Source of the DNA: DAIDKA01 sp035487155
GTDB taxonomy: Bacteria; Pseudomonadota; Gammaproteobacteria; Steroidobacterales; Steroidobacteraceae
DNA length: 64,000 nt
Assembly: GCA_035487155.1 (NCBI GenBank)
Contig: DATHMK010000007.1
Span: forward strand, 1-64,000
Direction of reading: 5' to 3'
The position numbers were made by a program, and so were the translations under genes. Under the pieces are notes generated by a model. The model worked only from the letters and a program-made list of their open reading frames with translations, searched no databases and was not told the origin of the DNA. Position 1 is the first letter of the stretch. The number at the start of each line of letters is the position of its first letter. Positions 26,419 through 34,208 of this stretch are shown piece after piece.

Positions 26419-27446
26419 TCGACATGACGCCAACCGCCGCTGCACCATTGGCCGCCCAGGTGTTCCGCAAGCTCGGACCGGGCGGCTTTCATTCCGGCGC
26501 GGACCTTGCGACGCAATTGGGCGTCAGCCGCAACGCCATCTGGAAGGCTGTCGGCGTGCTGAAGGAACTCGGGGTCACGGTCCATGCAGTGCGCAACCGG
26601 GGTTACCGCATGGCCGTACCGACGGCGCCCCTGGCGGCGCAGCGCATTCGCGCGGGGCTTGATCCGCAGGCGCAGGCCCAGGTGCGGAATCTGGATGTGG
26701 CCTGGCAGCTGCAGTCCACCAACTCGACCCTGTTGGGGCGCACGGATCTGCCGCCTGGACGTTGCGATGTACTGCTGGCCGAAGTACAAAGCGCCGGTCG
26801 AGGCCGTCGCGGGCGCTCCTGGTTGGCGACGCCGGGCGGCGCGCTGTGCCTGTCGCTGGGCTGGACCCTGGTCCAGCTGCCGCGCGATCTGGGATCGCTG
26901 GGACTGGTGGTGGGGCTGTGTGTCCTGCGCGGGCTGCGTGAGCACCTGGCCGGTGCCATCGCGGAGCGCACGCCGCTGCAGCTGAAATGGCCGAACGACC
27001 TGCTGTGCGCCGGGCGCAAACTGGGGGGCATTCTCATCGACCTGCGCGCCGAAGCCGGCGGTCCCGGCTATGCGGTCATCGGCATCGGATTGAATGTGGC
27101 CCTGGATGCGGCGGCGCGCACCCAAATCGGCGCGACCGGCACCGAGCCGTGTGACCTGCTGTCCCTCGGGGTCTCGCCCCTGCAGCGCAATGAGGTCGTG
27201 ACAAGCCTGATACAGTGTCTGCTTCGGGGGCTCGCGGTATTTGAAGAGCAGGGATTCAAACCGTTCCGGGAAGAGTGGCAGCGGGCCGACGCGCTGCGGG
27301 GCAGGGCCGTGAGTGTGACGACGGTGCAGGACAATACCCGAGGCGTGGCGCGCGGCATCGACATCGATGGTGCGCTGCTGGTCGAGACCCCCGCCGGCCT
27401 GGTCCGCTTTGTGTCTGGTGAGGTCAGCGTGAGAGCCGAAGCATGA
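26415..27446 (+). CDS. birA: biotin-[acetyl-CoA-carboxylase] ligase / biotin repressor
   Basis: The 343-residue protein has an N-terminal helix-turn-helix (DLATQLGVSRNAIWKAVGVLKELG, about 30-55), a biotin-ligase core with GRGRRGRSW (ATP/biotin loop), KWPNDLL and GGILIDL, and a C-terminal SH3-like domain (ALRGRAVSVTT). It activates biotin to biotinyl-AMP and attaches it to the AccB carrier. The HTH suggests it also represses biotin genes. The start is GTG overlapping the CtlX-like stop (GTGA), with an in-frame ATG at 26424 as alternative. It heads a birA-coaX-SPOR block common in gammaproteobacteria. Confidence 0.95.
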   Translation: MIDMTPTAAAPLAAQVFRKLGPGGFHSGADLATQLGVSRNAIWKAVGVLKELGVTVHAVRNRGYRMAVPTAPLAAQRIRAGLDPQAQAQVRNLDVAWQLQSTNSTLLGRTDLPPGRCDVLLAEVQSAGRGRRGRSWLATPGGALCLSLGWTLVQLPRDLGSLGLVVGLCVLRGLREHLAGAIAERTPLQLKWPNDLLCAGRKLGGILIDLRAEAGGPGYAVIGIGLNVALDAAARTQIGATGTEPCDLLSLGVSPLQRNEVVTSLIQCLLRGLAVFEEQGFKPFREEWQRADALRGRAVSVTTVQDNTRGVARGIDIDGALLVETPAGLVRFVSGEVSVRAEA

Positions 27447-27456
27447 GGGGCAGCCG

Positions 27457-28215
27457 GTGAGTGTTCTCATCGTGGATATCGGCAACAGCCGTATCAAGTG
27501 GGCTCTCCTGCGCGGGGACAGGCTCGGCCGCCAGAAGGCCCTGGAGCATGCCGGGATCAGCGCCCGGGACCTCGCGCGGCAGCTGTTCGCGACCCGCGGC
27601 ATCAGCCGCGTCATTGCCGCAAGCGTTGCCGGCACGCGCCTGAACCGGCTGCTGTCGGCGACCTGCCGCAGCAAGACCGGCCTCAGCTGTGAATTCGTCG
27701 CTTCCTCGCGCAATGCCGCCGGCCTCACGACGCGCTACAAGGAACCTTGGCGACTTGGCGTTGACCGCTTCATGGCGGTGATAGCGGGCTATCACATGGC
27801 CCGTGCCCGGGGCGCTTGCGTCGTTGATCTGGGCACTGCCCTGACCATGGACCTGGTCGACCCCCTTGGCGTGCATCTCGGGGGCGCCATCATTCCGGGC
27901 CCGGAACTCATGGTCGGCAGCGTGCTCAGGAACACGGCCGGCATCGCGCGGCGCGCCAGCGGCGCAATGATGGCCAAGGGTCTTTTCGCGCAGGACACAC
28001 GCGCGGCGATCAGCCAGGGCGCACGCTACGCGGCGGCCGCGGTCATCGATCGCGCGGTGAGCGAAGCACAGCGCGTCCTGCAGCGCACCCCGCTGGTGTT
28101 GCTGACCGGCGGTGCCGCCGTGCAGATCGAGTCCCTGCTGCAATGTTCCTATGTGAGCGTGCCGGACCTGGTACTGCGCGGGGTCGCCCTGCGCAGTGGT
28201 CTGGCCCTGAAATAA
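27457..28215 (+). CDS. coaX: type III pantothenate kinase
   Basis: The 252-residue enzyme carries type III (CoaX) motifs: DIGNSRIKW at the N-terminus (phosphate 1), LGVDRFMAVIAGY in the middle, VVDLGTALTMDLVD (phosphate 2) and GGAIIPGPELM. It phosphorylates pantothenate, the first step of coenzyme A synthesis, and needs a monovalent cation. The start is GTG with GAGGGG upstream, ten bases after birA. The stop TAA is immediately followed by the ATG of the SPOR protein gene, so these three genes are one operon. Confidence 0.95.
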   Translation: MSVLIVDIGNSRIKWALLRGDRLGRQKALEHAGISARDLARQLFATRGISRVIAASVAGTRLNRLLSATCRSKTGLSCEFVASSRNAAGLTTRYKEPWRLGVDRFMAVIAGYHMARARGACVVDLGTALTMDLVDPLGVHLGGAIIPGPELMVGSVLRNTAGIARRASGAMMAKGLFAQDTRAAISQGARYAAAAVIDRAVSEAQRVLQRTPLVLLTGGAAVQIESLLQCSYVSVPDLVLRGVALRSGLALK

Positions 28216-28959
28216 ATGCGTGCGCTGATCATCCTGCTCCTGTTTCTCAACCTGGCGTTCGCGGCCTGGGCGCTGCTGATCGACCGGCCGGTCTATCCTC
28301 CTGCGGCGCGCGATATCAGCCGCCTGCCCAAGCTGCTGCTGACCAGCGAATCGATGCCGGGTGTCACGGCAACGACGGCCGCGGGGCAGGGGGCCGGCAC
28401 TGCGACAGCGGCTGCGCACTGCGTGACCGTGGGGCCCTTCAGTGATATCAACGGCTCCGCTGCGGCCTCGGAGTTGCTGAAGACCCGCGGCTTCAACCCG
28501 GTGCAACGCGATGAGCCGGGCGAGGACCTGGTCGACTACTGGGTGTACCTGGACGTGCCCTCGGATGCCGAGGCCACCCGTACGCTGCAGAAGCTGCGCG
28601 CCGGCGGCGTGGCCGATGCGCGCATCATGCCCGCCACGGCGACGAGCGACACGCGACGTGTCTCGGTTGGATTGTTCACTGAACACGAAGGGGCCGAGCG
28701 GCGCTCCAGGCAGGTCAAGGCTCTGGGTGTCACGCCCCTGATCAGCGAGGCGCATCAGTCCCAGGCGACCTACTGGGTGGACATCAATCTGGCCTCGCCC
28801 TCTCAGATCGTCTCCACCGAAGGCCTGCTGCCCTCTGCCGTCGACGGTGGCCATCTGGAGATCCGGGACTGCCCGGCCCCTGCAAGCAGCGCCCCGCCGA
28901 GCGCCAGCGCGCCGACCGCCTCGAGCGCACCGAAGGCGGGAGGCGAGTCGACCCCCTGA
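28216..28959 (+). CDS. SPOR-domain membrane protein
   Basis: The 247-residue protein has one N-terminal membrane helix (about 3-21) and then a periplasmic part with a SPOR domain: CVTVGPFSDINGSAAASELLKTRG at about 73-95 and YWVYLDVPSD at about 111-120. A second, SPOR-like repeat covers about 150-185 (RRVSVGLFTEHEGAERRS). SPOR domains bind denuded septal glycans. The C-terminal 35 residues are Ala/Ser/Pro-rich. It follows coaX directly, an arrangement seen in Pseudomonas and relatives. Its role there is not well defined. Confidence 0.85.
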   Translation: MRALIILLLFLNLAFAAWALLIDRPVYPPAARDISRLPKLLLTSESMPGVTATTAAGQGAGTATAAAHCVTVGPFSDINGSAAASELLKTRGFNPVQRDEPGEDLVDYWVYLDVPSDAEATRTLQKLRAGGVADARIMPATATSDTRRVSVGLFTEHEGAERRSRQVKALGVTPLISEAHQSQATYWVDINLASPSQIVSTEGLLPSAVDGGHLEIRDCPAPASSAPPSASAPTASSAPKAGGESTP

Positions 28960-29089
28960 TATACTGGCGCCAGCCTATGCCGGCCAATTGGCGGCTCGCG
29001 ACAAACGGTTGTCCGTTCCCGATGCGCAGATAAAGGTTTTAGTGGCCTCGCACCTGGCGTGCGTACGGGCAGTCATGCAGCATGGTGGT

Positions 29090-29218
29090 ATGAAAAATCT
29101 CCGACGCTTCTGGGACGACTACAGGGATGTAGCGGGACTGGCGCGAGAGTTCAACGCACCGCCGGAAGGTGCGGACGTAGTTCCTATAACCGTGAGGAGC
29201 AAGCGCAAGGTTTCCTGA
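29090..29218 (+). CDS. possible small basic protein (42 aa)
   Basis: In the 293-base gap between the SPOR gene and the tRNA there is a frame starting ATG at 29090 and encoding MKNLRRFWDDYRDVAGLARE and a basic tail ending RSKRKVS. It is open further upstream, to a GTG at 29042. The Shine-Dalgarno is weak (GGTGG). Composition looks protein-like, but there is no homology evidence and it may be chance. Nothing else is recognisable in 28960-29230 apart from a short GCCAATTGGC palindrome at 28983-28992. Confidence 0.28.
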   Translation: MKNLRRFWDDYRDVAGLAREFNAPPEGADVVPITVRSKRKVS

Positions 29219-29233
29219 CGCAGCCGCTCACAC

Positions 29234-29239
29234 TATAAT
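29234..29239 (+). promoter_or_regulatory. -10 element of the tRNA-Thr promoter
   Basis: A perfect TATAAT lies 13 bases before the first base of the tRNA-Thr gene, the right distance for a stable-RNA promoter. The -35 region about 17 bases upstream (near 29211-29216) is poor. Confidence 0.55.
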
Positions 29240-29252
29240 ATCGAACAGTAAT

Positions 29253-29535
29253 GCCGGGTTAGCTCAGTTGGTAGAGCAACCGCCTTGTTGACACGAGTGC
29301 CCTACTGGAAACGGTGGGAGTAGAACCCCTCAAATTCGGGGAACGCTAAAGCCTTTTTTGGGCTAGGCCAATCCCGAGCCAAACCCGATCGCGGGAAGGT
29401 GTAGAGACTAGACGGGGGGAGCCTAATGCAGTTGCTATGGCTAAGGGATAGTCCAGACCACGAACGAAAGGCGGCGAAAGTCGAAGTGGTAAGGTAAGCG
29501 GTAGGTCGTCCGTTCGATTCGGACACTCGGCACCA
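29253..29535 (+). tRNA. tRNA-Thr(UGU), split by a group I intron
   Basis: Exon 1 (29253-29286) begins GCCGGGTTAGCTCAGTTGGT and ends in ACCGCCTT. Exon 2 (29494-29535) begins GTAAGCGGT and ends in encoded CCA. Joined, they give a 76-nt cloverleaf: acceptor GCCGGGT/ACTCGGC with one G-U, anticodon stem ACCGC/GCGGT with loop CTTGTAA, variable AGGTC, and T arm GTCCG-TTCGATT-CGGAC. The anticodon is TGT, decoding ACA, and A37 is normal for tRNA-Thr. A 207-base insertion separates anticodon bases U34 and G35, so the tRNA is functional only after splicing. Confidence 0.93.
29287..29493 (+). ncRNA. group I intron (IC3-like ribozyme) in tRNA-Thr anticodon
   Basis: The 207-nt intron follows a 5' exon ending in U and itself ends in G (29493), as group I splicing requires. 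Helices can be traced. P1 is exon CUU (29284-29286) with GAG (29295-29297), including the U-G pair. P2 is CCUACUG-GAAA-CGGUGGG (29301-29318). P3 is 29326-29331 with 29414-29419. P4 is UCGGG (29336-29340) with CCCGA (29373-29377). P6 is 29378-29380 with 29398-29400, and P6a CCCG/CGGG. P7 is GACUA (29406-29410) with UAGUC (29449-29453). P8 is AGCC/GGCU (29420-29423, 29439-29442). P9 is ACCAC/GUGGU (29457-29461, 29486-29490). No endonuclease gene is present. It resembles the small tRNA introns of cyanobacteria and Azoarcus. Confidence 0.92.
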
Positions 29536-29697
29536 ATTTTAAATCGCCAGTACCGGGTCAAATCGATCCGATCGATCGGCACCGACAGGCTAATCGTGCC
29601 CCGAACCGTGTGGCCCACGGATTGGCGGCGAACTGCGCACTCTGAACGCCGGCACCTCGAATCCGACTTTCATCCTGCATTGCGACCGGCGCAGACA

Positions 29698-30117
29698 CTA
29701 CGGCAGGCTTGGCGCTGTCTCGCAGCTGATCTCCCACGGAATGCCGAATTGATCCGTTAGCACGCCAAAGCGTGATGACCAGAAGGTTTGCTGAATGGCC
29801 ATATGTACCTCACCATTTTCAGCTAGTGCGCAGAATATCCGTTCCGCATCCATCGTGTCCTTGACGCTCAGCAGGACATAGAAGCCTTGGTGCTTTACGT
29901 ATTGCTCTGGAAGCATGTCAGCTCCAGCAAACACCGTCCCTCCCATCGCCAAGCTCCCATGGACTATCTTGTCATGCCATCCCGGTGGGACCTGTTCAGC
30001 CATGGGCGAGTTGCCGTAGGTGTGGATGTTGACAATCTTGCCACCAAGCACCCGTTCGTAAAATCGGAACGCCGCCTCGCATTGTCCGCCAAAGACCAGA
30101 TGGATACTTGCTTCCAT
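29698..30117 (-). CDS. VOC/PhnB-like glyoxalase-fold protein
   Basis: From the ATG at 30117 the 139-residue protein has the PhnB-like layout: IHLVFGGQCEAAFRFYERVLGG, then KIVHGSLAMGGTVFAGADM, YVLLSVKDTMDAERIF and WSSRFGVLTDQFGIPWEISC. PhnB-type proteins are dimeric VOC-fold proteins of uncertain activity, often annotated as 3-demethylubiquinone-9 methyltransferase-like by mistake. The longer frame to 30252 has non-protein-like sequence. It is downstream of the cupin and AraC genes on the same strand, in DNA that looks lower in GC than its surroundings. Confidence 0.85.
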   Translation of the reverse strand: MEASIHLVFGGQCEAAFRFYERVLGGKIVNIHTYGNSPMAEQVPPGWHDKIVHGSLAMGGTVFAGADMLPEQYVKHQGFYVLLSVKDTMDAERIFCALAENGEVHMAIQQTFWSSRFGVLTDQFGIPWEISCETAPSLP

Positions 30118-30152
30118 TTCCCAATCCCGCGATTGACCCGTCGTGGTGCCCG

Positions 30153-30539
30153 CTAGGGCCGACGGCTCGTGCCAAGCGGTCGATGATCGCCCCGTGGACC
30201 CGGCGTGATGTGGAGTAAACGCGTCGGCTCGAGAATACGCACGCGATGCCACTCATCCTTTGACACAATGCATGCGTCTCCAGGGCCCAACTCACAGAGT
30301 TCGTCCGGTACGGACTCCCCGACGACTCGCACCTTTCCCGAGATGATGTAAATCAGCTCATCGCCGTCTGGATGCAACTCGCCGCCGTGTGGCGGATCAT
30401 GGTCCATGTCGACGATTCCGACCATGAGACCGTCGCAGAGGGGTGGCCGTCCGACTCGGTGCTCCACAAGGGACATACGTAAGTCGCGAGAAATCGCGAT
30501 TGAGAAGCTTGCGGCGTCAATCCTGGTGATTTTTCCCAT
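30153..30539 (-). CDS. cupin-domain protein
   Basis: The 128-residue protein contains a single small beta-barrel cupin: HDPPHGGELHPDGDELIYIISGKVRVVGE is motif 1 with spaced His and Glu metal ligands, and PGDACIVSKDEWHRVRILEPTRLLHIT is motif 2 with a His. Small cupins bind a metal and serve as isomerases, dioxygenases or sensors. There is no signal peptide. It lies between an AraC regulator gene and a VOC gene on the same strand, which suggests a small inducible detoxification or catabolic unit. Confidence 0.85.
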   Translation of the reverse strand: MGKITRIDAASFSIAISRDLRMSLVEHRVGRPPLCDGLMVGIVDMDHDPPHGGELHPDGDELIYIISGKVRVVGESVPDELCELGPGDACIVSKDEWHRVRILEPTRLLHITPGPRGDHRPLGTSRRP

Positions 30540-30601
30540 CGCGCTCTCCCCAGCAGCACGTATGAACCGGTCCGGTTGCTACAAGAGACGCCCGCGACGT
30601 C

Positions 30602-31492
30602 TCAGACACCACTATCATCACCGCGGGGCAGTTCATAGGCTTGAAGAAATGGAAGCTCGCTGCCGATCCACGCTTTGGGTGAAGCGCCAGTGAAGGCGCT
30701 CCAGTCCCGGGTCATATGCGCCTGGTCGGCATATCCGCATGCCGCTGCAACGTCGGCGAGCGGGTGCCGGAGAGGGCTGAGTTGGCTGAGAAGCCCGCAC
30801 GCGCGCTCAAAGCGGAAGATGCGGGCAGCAGTTTTAGGAGTGACCCCCAATTCGGCACGGAAGCGGTCGGCCATGTGCTGTCGACTCCAGCCCATGCCCT
30901 GCGCGAGACTCTCAATAGAATGGCGGCCGTGACTGGCGGCCAACTGTCGCCACGCATGCGCCACGAGAGGCGAGCCTTTTGCAGGAGCAAGTCTGCGCGT
31001 GAATACCTCATCGAGAATCGCGAAGCGTGTCCGCCAATCCCGGGTGCTGCTCAGTCGTTCCATCAGTTCGGATGCGTCGCGCGAGGCAACATCGGAAAAC
31101 GCAACGGCACCGCAAGCCAACTCAGCAGCGCTCACCCCCAGAATCGCGCGCAGGCCAAGGGGATGAAAAAACACATGCAGACCTTCCCACGCGCTCGTGC
31201 GCTCAACAGTCGCGAAGCCGGCGTGCAATCCGGTTACGAGGGCGGAAAAGCGGGCAGCGGGCCGGGTCTGACTAACCGTCTGTCTGACATTGATCGGCGC
31301 CCCGAGGCTGATGATGAGATGGGCATGGCGGGACGGCAGTGTCGTATTGACGCCGGGTGTCAACCCACGCACGCGGGCGCCCCCGTAGTGCGAGATGAAG
31401 GGCTTTAAAATGGGCGCAGGTTGACCGGTTGCGAAGTGTGAGTTCAGTGTCCACTCCCTCTGGACGCGGAGGATGGGGCCACACGGCAGCAT
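30602..31492 (-). CDS. AraC-family transcriptional regulator
   Basis: The 296-residue protein has an N-terminal sensory region (about 20-160) with HAHLIISLG and GLHAGFATVERTSAWEGLHVFFHPLG, like DUF6597-containing AraC proteins. The C-terminal double helix-turn-helix has SIESLAQGMGWSRQHMADRFRAELGVTPKTAARIFRFERA and LADVAAACGYADQAHMTRDWSAFTGASPKAW. It would activate transcription in response to a small ligand. It is upstream of the cupin and VOC genes on the same strand, its probable targets. The start codon is uncertain. Confidence 0.88.
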   Translation of the reverse strand: MLPCGPILRVQREWTLNSHFATGQPAPILKPFISHYGGARVRGLTPGVNTTLPSRHAHLIISLGAPINVRQTVSQTRPAARFSALVTGLHAGFATVERTSAWEGLHVFFHPLGLRAILGVSAAELACGAVAFSDVASRDASELMERLSSTRDWRTRFAILDEVFTRRLAPAKGSPLVAHAWRQLAASHGRHSIESLAQGMGWSRQHMADRFRAELGVTPKTAARIFRFERACGLLSQLSPLRHPLADVAAACGYADQAHMTRDWSAFTGASPKAWIGSELPFLQAYELPRGDDSGV

Positions 31493-31610
31493 CTACTTGG
31501 AGTGATTCTGAGAATAGCATCCATAACTCATTGGCATCGACTTCGAACTCGGGAAGGACTCGGAACGGCGGCGGCCGGCACACCCGCAGGAAGTGGTCTG
31601 ATCATTCGGT

Positions 31611-31647
31611 GTGTGGTACGGAGTGCATCGCAAGAGGCGTACCACGC
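31611..31647. repeat. inverted repeat in the gap between araC-type gene and tRNA relic
   Basis: GTGTGGTACG (31611-31620) is complementary, with one wobble pair, to CGTACCACGC (31638-31647), leaving a 17-base spacer. It could be a transcription-factor site, a terminator without a T-run, or a recombinase arm site. The rest of 31493-31717 shows nothing recognisable. Confidence 0.45.
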
Positions 31648-31717
31648 AATTGCAACACAGTCGTAAATAACGCCTAAATTGCAGACCTGCACAAACGCAA
31701 CGAATAGGCTTGCACAT

Positions 31718-31767
31718 ACTGATTTGTGATCGGGGGGTCGGGGGTTCGAGTCCCTCAGCCGGCACCA
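31718..31767 (+). pseudogene. tRNA-Thr 3'-half relic (anticodon arm to CCA)
   Basis: The 50 bases run from an anticodon stem (ACTGA, loop TTTGTGA with TGT, then TCGGG) through variable GGGTC and T arm GGGGG-TTCGAGT-CCCTC to acceptor strand AGCCGGC, discriminator A and CCA. It matches the 3' half of ordinary gammaproteobacterial tRNA-Thr(UGU), whose acceptor 5' strand would be GCCGGCT. No D arm or 5' acceptor strand precedes it, so it cannot make a tRNA. Position 37 is G, not A, and one anticodon-stem pair is lost. It differs from the intron-bearing tRNA-Thr at 29253, so it is not a fresh duplicate. Confidence 0.82.
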
Positions 31768-32057
31768 CAAATCTCCTCACCTCGATCCCTGGCTGCGCGG
31801 CCCGAGCCAGCGCGCGGCGTGGCGCCTTACGCTGCGCAACCGGATGTCCTTGAGGCTCAGCCGGAATCAAAGATGGTGGCCCAGACCCTGGGCGGAGATA
31901 TTTAACATAATTAATCTCGGCGCGTTACATTACCGCATGGGTTACGGTAGTGGCAAAGCGAGCGCTGCGTCTCAGGTCCTGCGCGACCAGCGCTTCAGAA
32001 CGCCACGAGCAAGGGCGATACAGTGTCTTTATAGGGCCGGAGTCCCGTTCGGCGGTC
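31768..32057. other. gap before the MHYT gene
   Basis: These 290 bases follow the tRNA relic. They contain an AT-richer patch near 31896-31935 (TTTAACATAATTAATC) that could hold the promoter of the MHYT-GGDEF-EAL gene. I see no gene or RNA here. Confidence 0.4.
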
Positions 32058-34178
32058 ATGACCTTTTCCTATAACCAGTGGCTGGTTGTCCTTTCGATCG
32101 TCGTCGCAATGGCGGTCTCCTATACGGCGCTGCGCCTGGCGTCCAGGGTGGCAACCGGTGAACGCAGTGCGGCCCGCATCTGGCTGATAGCGGGCGCGCT
32201 CGCCATGGGGATCGGCATCTGGGCGATGCACTTCATCGGCATGCTGGCCTTTTCCCTGCCCATCACGCTTGCCTACAGTCCGTCGATCACCCTTGGCTCG
32301 CTGGGGATCGCGATCGTGACGTCCGCATTCGCGCTCGCCCTCACCACCCGCGCGAAACTGACCGGATCGCGACTTGCCGGCGGCGCCGTGCTGATGGGTG
32401 CCGGCATCTGCGCCATGCATTACACCGGCATGGCCGCCATCTCCGTATATCCGGCCATCGACTACGACCCGGCGTGGGTTGCATTGTCGATTGCCATCGC
32501 GGTCACGGCCTCCTATGTCGCGTTGTGGCTGTTCTTCGTGTTACGCCATGGCAACTCGCTGCGCACCCGTCTGTACCGCGCCGCGGCCGCGGTCGTGATG
32601 GGCCTGGCGATCAGCGGTATGCACTACACCGGGATGAGAGCCTCCCACTTCGCCGCCGGATCCTTTTGTCAGGGTGGCATGACCATCAACAGCCCCTGGA
32701 TGGGGGCTGCGATCGGATTGTTCGCACTCGGCCTGTTGTGTCTCACGCTGGTCACCGCGCTCTATGATGCATTCCTGCAGGCTCGTGCCCAGGCCCATGC
32801 CGCGCTGGCGCTGGCCAATGCGGAGCTGGCGCATCAGGCAACCCACGATGCGCTGACCGGCCTGCCCAACCGGGTGGTATTCATGGACCGGCTGGGCCGG
32901 GACATTGCGCGCGGCGCGCGCGATGGCAATCGTTTTGCGGTCATGGTCCTGGATCTTGATCGCTTCAAGGACATCAATGACTCCCTTGGGCACCACGCCG
33001 GCGACCAGCTGCTGAAGCTGATCGCCGAGCGCCTCACCGCGACCCTTCGCGACGTCGATACGGTCGCCAGGATCGGCGGCGATGAGTTCCTGTTGCTGAT
33101 AGCCGATGCCGGGGACCGCCATGAAATCGAGACGGTGGCGGCGCGCGCCGCCACCGCCATGAGCCATGCCTTTCGCATCCAGGGTAGTGATGTCCACACC
33201 TCAGCCAGTATCGGAGTCAGTGTCTATCCCCTGGACAGCACGGTGGGCGAGGAACTGGTCGCGCATGCGGATGAGGCCATGTATGCCACCAAGCGCAGCG
33301 GCCGCAGCGGCTTCCAGTTCTTCAACGCGGATCTGAGCCTGCGTTCCCGGGAACGGCTGGCGCTTGAATTTGATCTGCGTCGAGCTCTGCCGCTGGAGCA
33401 GTTCGAGCTTCACTATCAGCCCAAGGTGGACATCGCGACCGGTCAGATCCGCAACGTGGAAGCCCTGCTGCGCTGGCGCCACCCGATGCGCGGCCTGGTG
33501 AGCCCCGCTGACTTCATTCCGCTCGCTGAAGACACCGGACTGATCCTTTCGATCGGCAGCTGGGTCATTCACGAAGCCTGCCGGCAGGCACGCCAATGGC
33601 AGCTGGCGGGGCTGCCGTTCATCAGGATTGCGGTCAATGTCTCGCCGCTGCAGTTTCGTCAGGCAACCCTTCTCAATTCCATACGCAGGGCTCTGTCCGA
33701 GTTCGAACTCGGGCCGCAATACCTTGAGATCGAGCTTACCGAGAGCGCCGTGATGGAGGATGCGGAGGAATCCATAGGGATTCTCGAGCAGGTCAGCCGG
33801 ATGGGCGTGGTGATCTCCATCGATGACTTCGGCACGGGCTACTCGAGCCTGAGCTACCTGCGTCGCCTGCCGATCGACAAACTGAAGATCGACCGCAGCT
33901 TCATCAACGAGCTCACCACGACCTCGGGGGGCGAGGCGATCGTGCGGGCAATTATTTCCCTGGCGCATAGCCTGAATCTGAAGGTCGTGGCCGAGGGTGT
34001 CGAAACCATCGATCAGCTGGCGGTGCTGCGCCAGCTGCGCTGTGACCAATACCAGGGTTTCCTGCTGAGCGGCGCGTTGCCGCCCGCTGAACTGGAGGCC
34101 AAGATTCTTGCGAAGATCCGCAGGAATGAGGAGACCGGTGCGACGCAAACCAGGCTGGCAGTGCTGCGCCCGAAGTAG
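32058..34178 (+). CDS. MHYT-GGDEF-EAL membrane cyclic-di-GMP protein
   Basis: From the ATG at 32058 the product has 706 residues. The N-terminal MHYT sensor (about 1-240) has seven membrane helices and three signature motifs (MHFIGM, MHYTGM, MHYTGM) that are proposed to bind copper and sense a diatomic gas. A GGDEF domain (IGGDEF intact, RDVD inhibitory site) and a complete EAL domain follow, with EALLRW, the NVSPLQF Asn, ELTES, DDFGTGYSS and KLKIDRSF. Both activities look possible. The layout is that of MucR of Pseudomonas. An earlier GTG at 31950 is rejected because family members begin near SYNQWLVVLS. Confidence 0.92.
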   Translation: MTFSYNQWLVVLSIVVAMAVSYTALRLASRVATGERSAARIWLIAGALAMGIGIWAMHFIGMLAFSLPITLAYSPSITLGSLGIAIVTSAFALALTTRAKLTGSRLAGGAVLMGAGICAMHYTGMAAISVYPAIDYDPAWVALSIAIAVTASYVALWLFFVLRHGNSLRTRLYRAAAAVVMGLAISGMHYTGMRASHFAAGSFCQGGMTINSPWMGAAIGLFALGLLCLTLVTALYDAFLQARAQAHAALALANAELAHQATHDALTGLPNRVVFMDRLGRDIARGARDGNRFAVMVLDLDRFKDINDSLGHHAGDQLLKLIAERLTATLRDVDTVARIGGDEFLLLIADAGDRHEIETVAARAATAMSHAFRIQGSDVHTSASIGVSVYPLDSTVGEELVAHADEAMYATKRSGRSGFQFFNADLSLRSRERLALEFDLRRALPLEQFELHYQPKVDIATGQIRNVEALLRWRHPMRGLVSPADFIPLAEDTGLILSIGSWVIHEACRQARQWQLAGLPFIRIAVNVSPLQFRQATLLNSIRRALSEFELGPQYLEIELTESAVMEDAEESIGILEQVSRMGVVISIDDFGTGYSSLSYLRRLPIDKLKIDRSFINELTTTSGGEAIVRAIISLAHSLNLKVVAEGVETIDQLAVLRQLRCDQYQGFLLSGALPPAELEAKILAKIRRNEETGATQTRLAVLRPK

Positions 34179-34208
34179 TCCCGCGCTACCCGCGTAGTGC
34201 CACGGACT

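Noticed and set aside
31500..31767. A second intron-split tRNA-Thr ending at 31767
   Set aside because: No 5' exon (acceptor plus D arm) is found upstream, and the preceding 200 bases show none of the group I helices seen in the first intron.
29253..31767. Complete integrative element with integrase
   Set aside because: No tyrosine or serine recombinase, transposase or excisionase gene is present, and the two tRNA sequences are not identical repeats.
31493..31870. Minus-strand open frames opposite the tRNA relic, containing GLEPPTPRS- and DSNPRPPDHKS-like sequence
   Set aside because: These peptides are a familiar artefact of translating the antisense strand of tRNA genes and are not real proteins.
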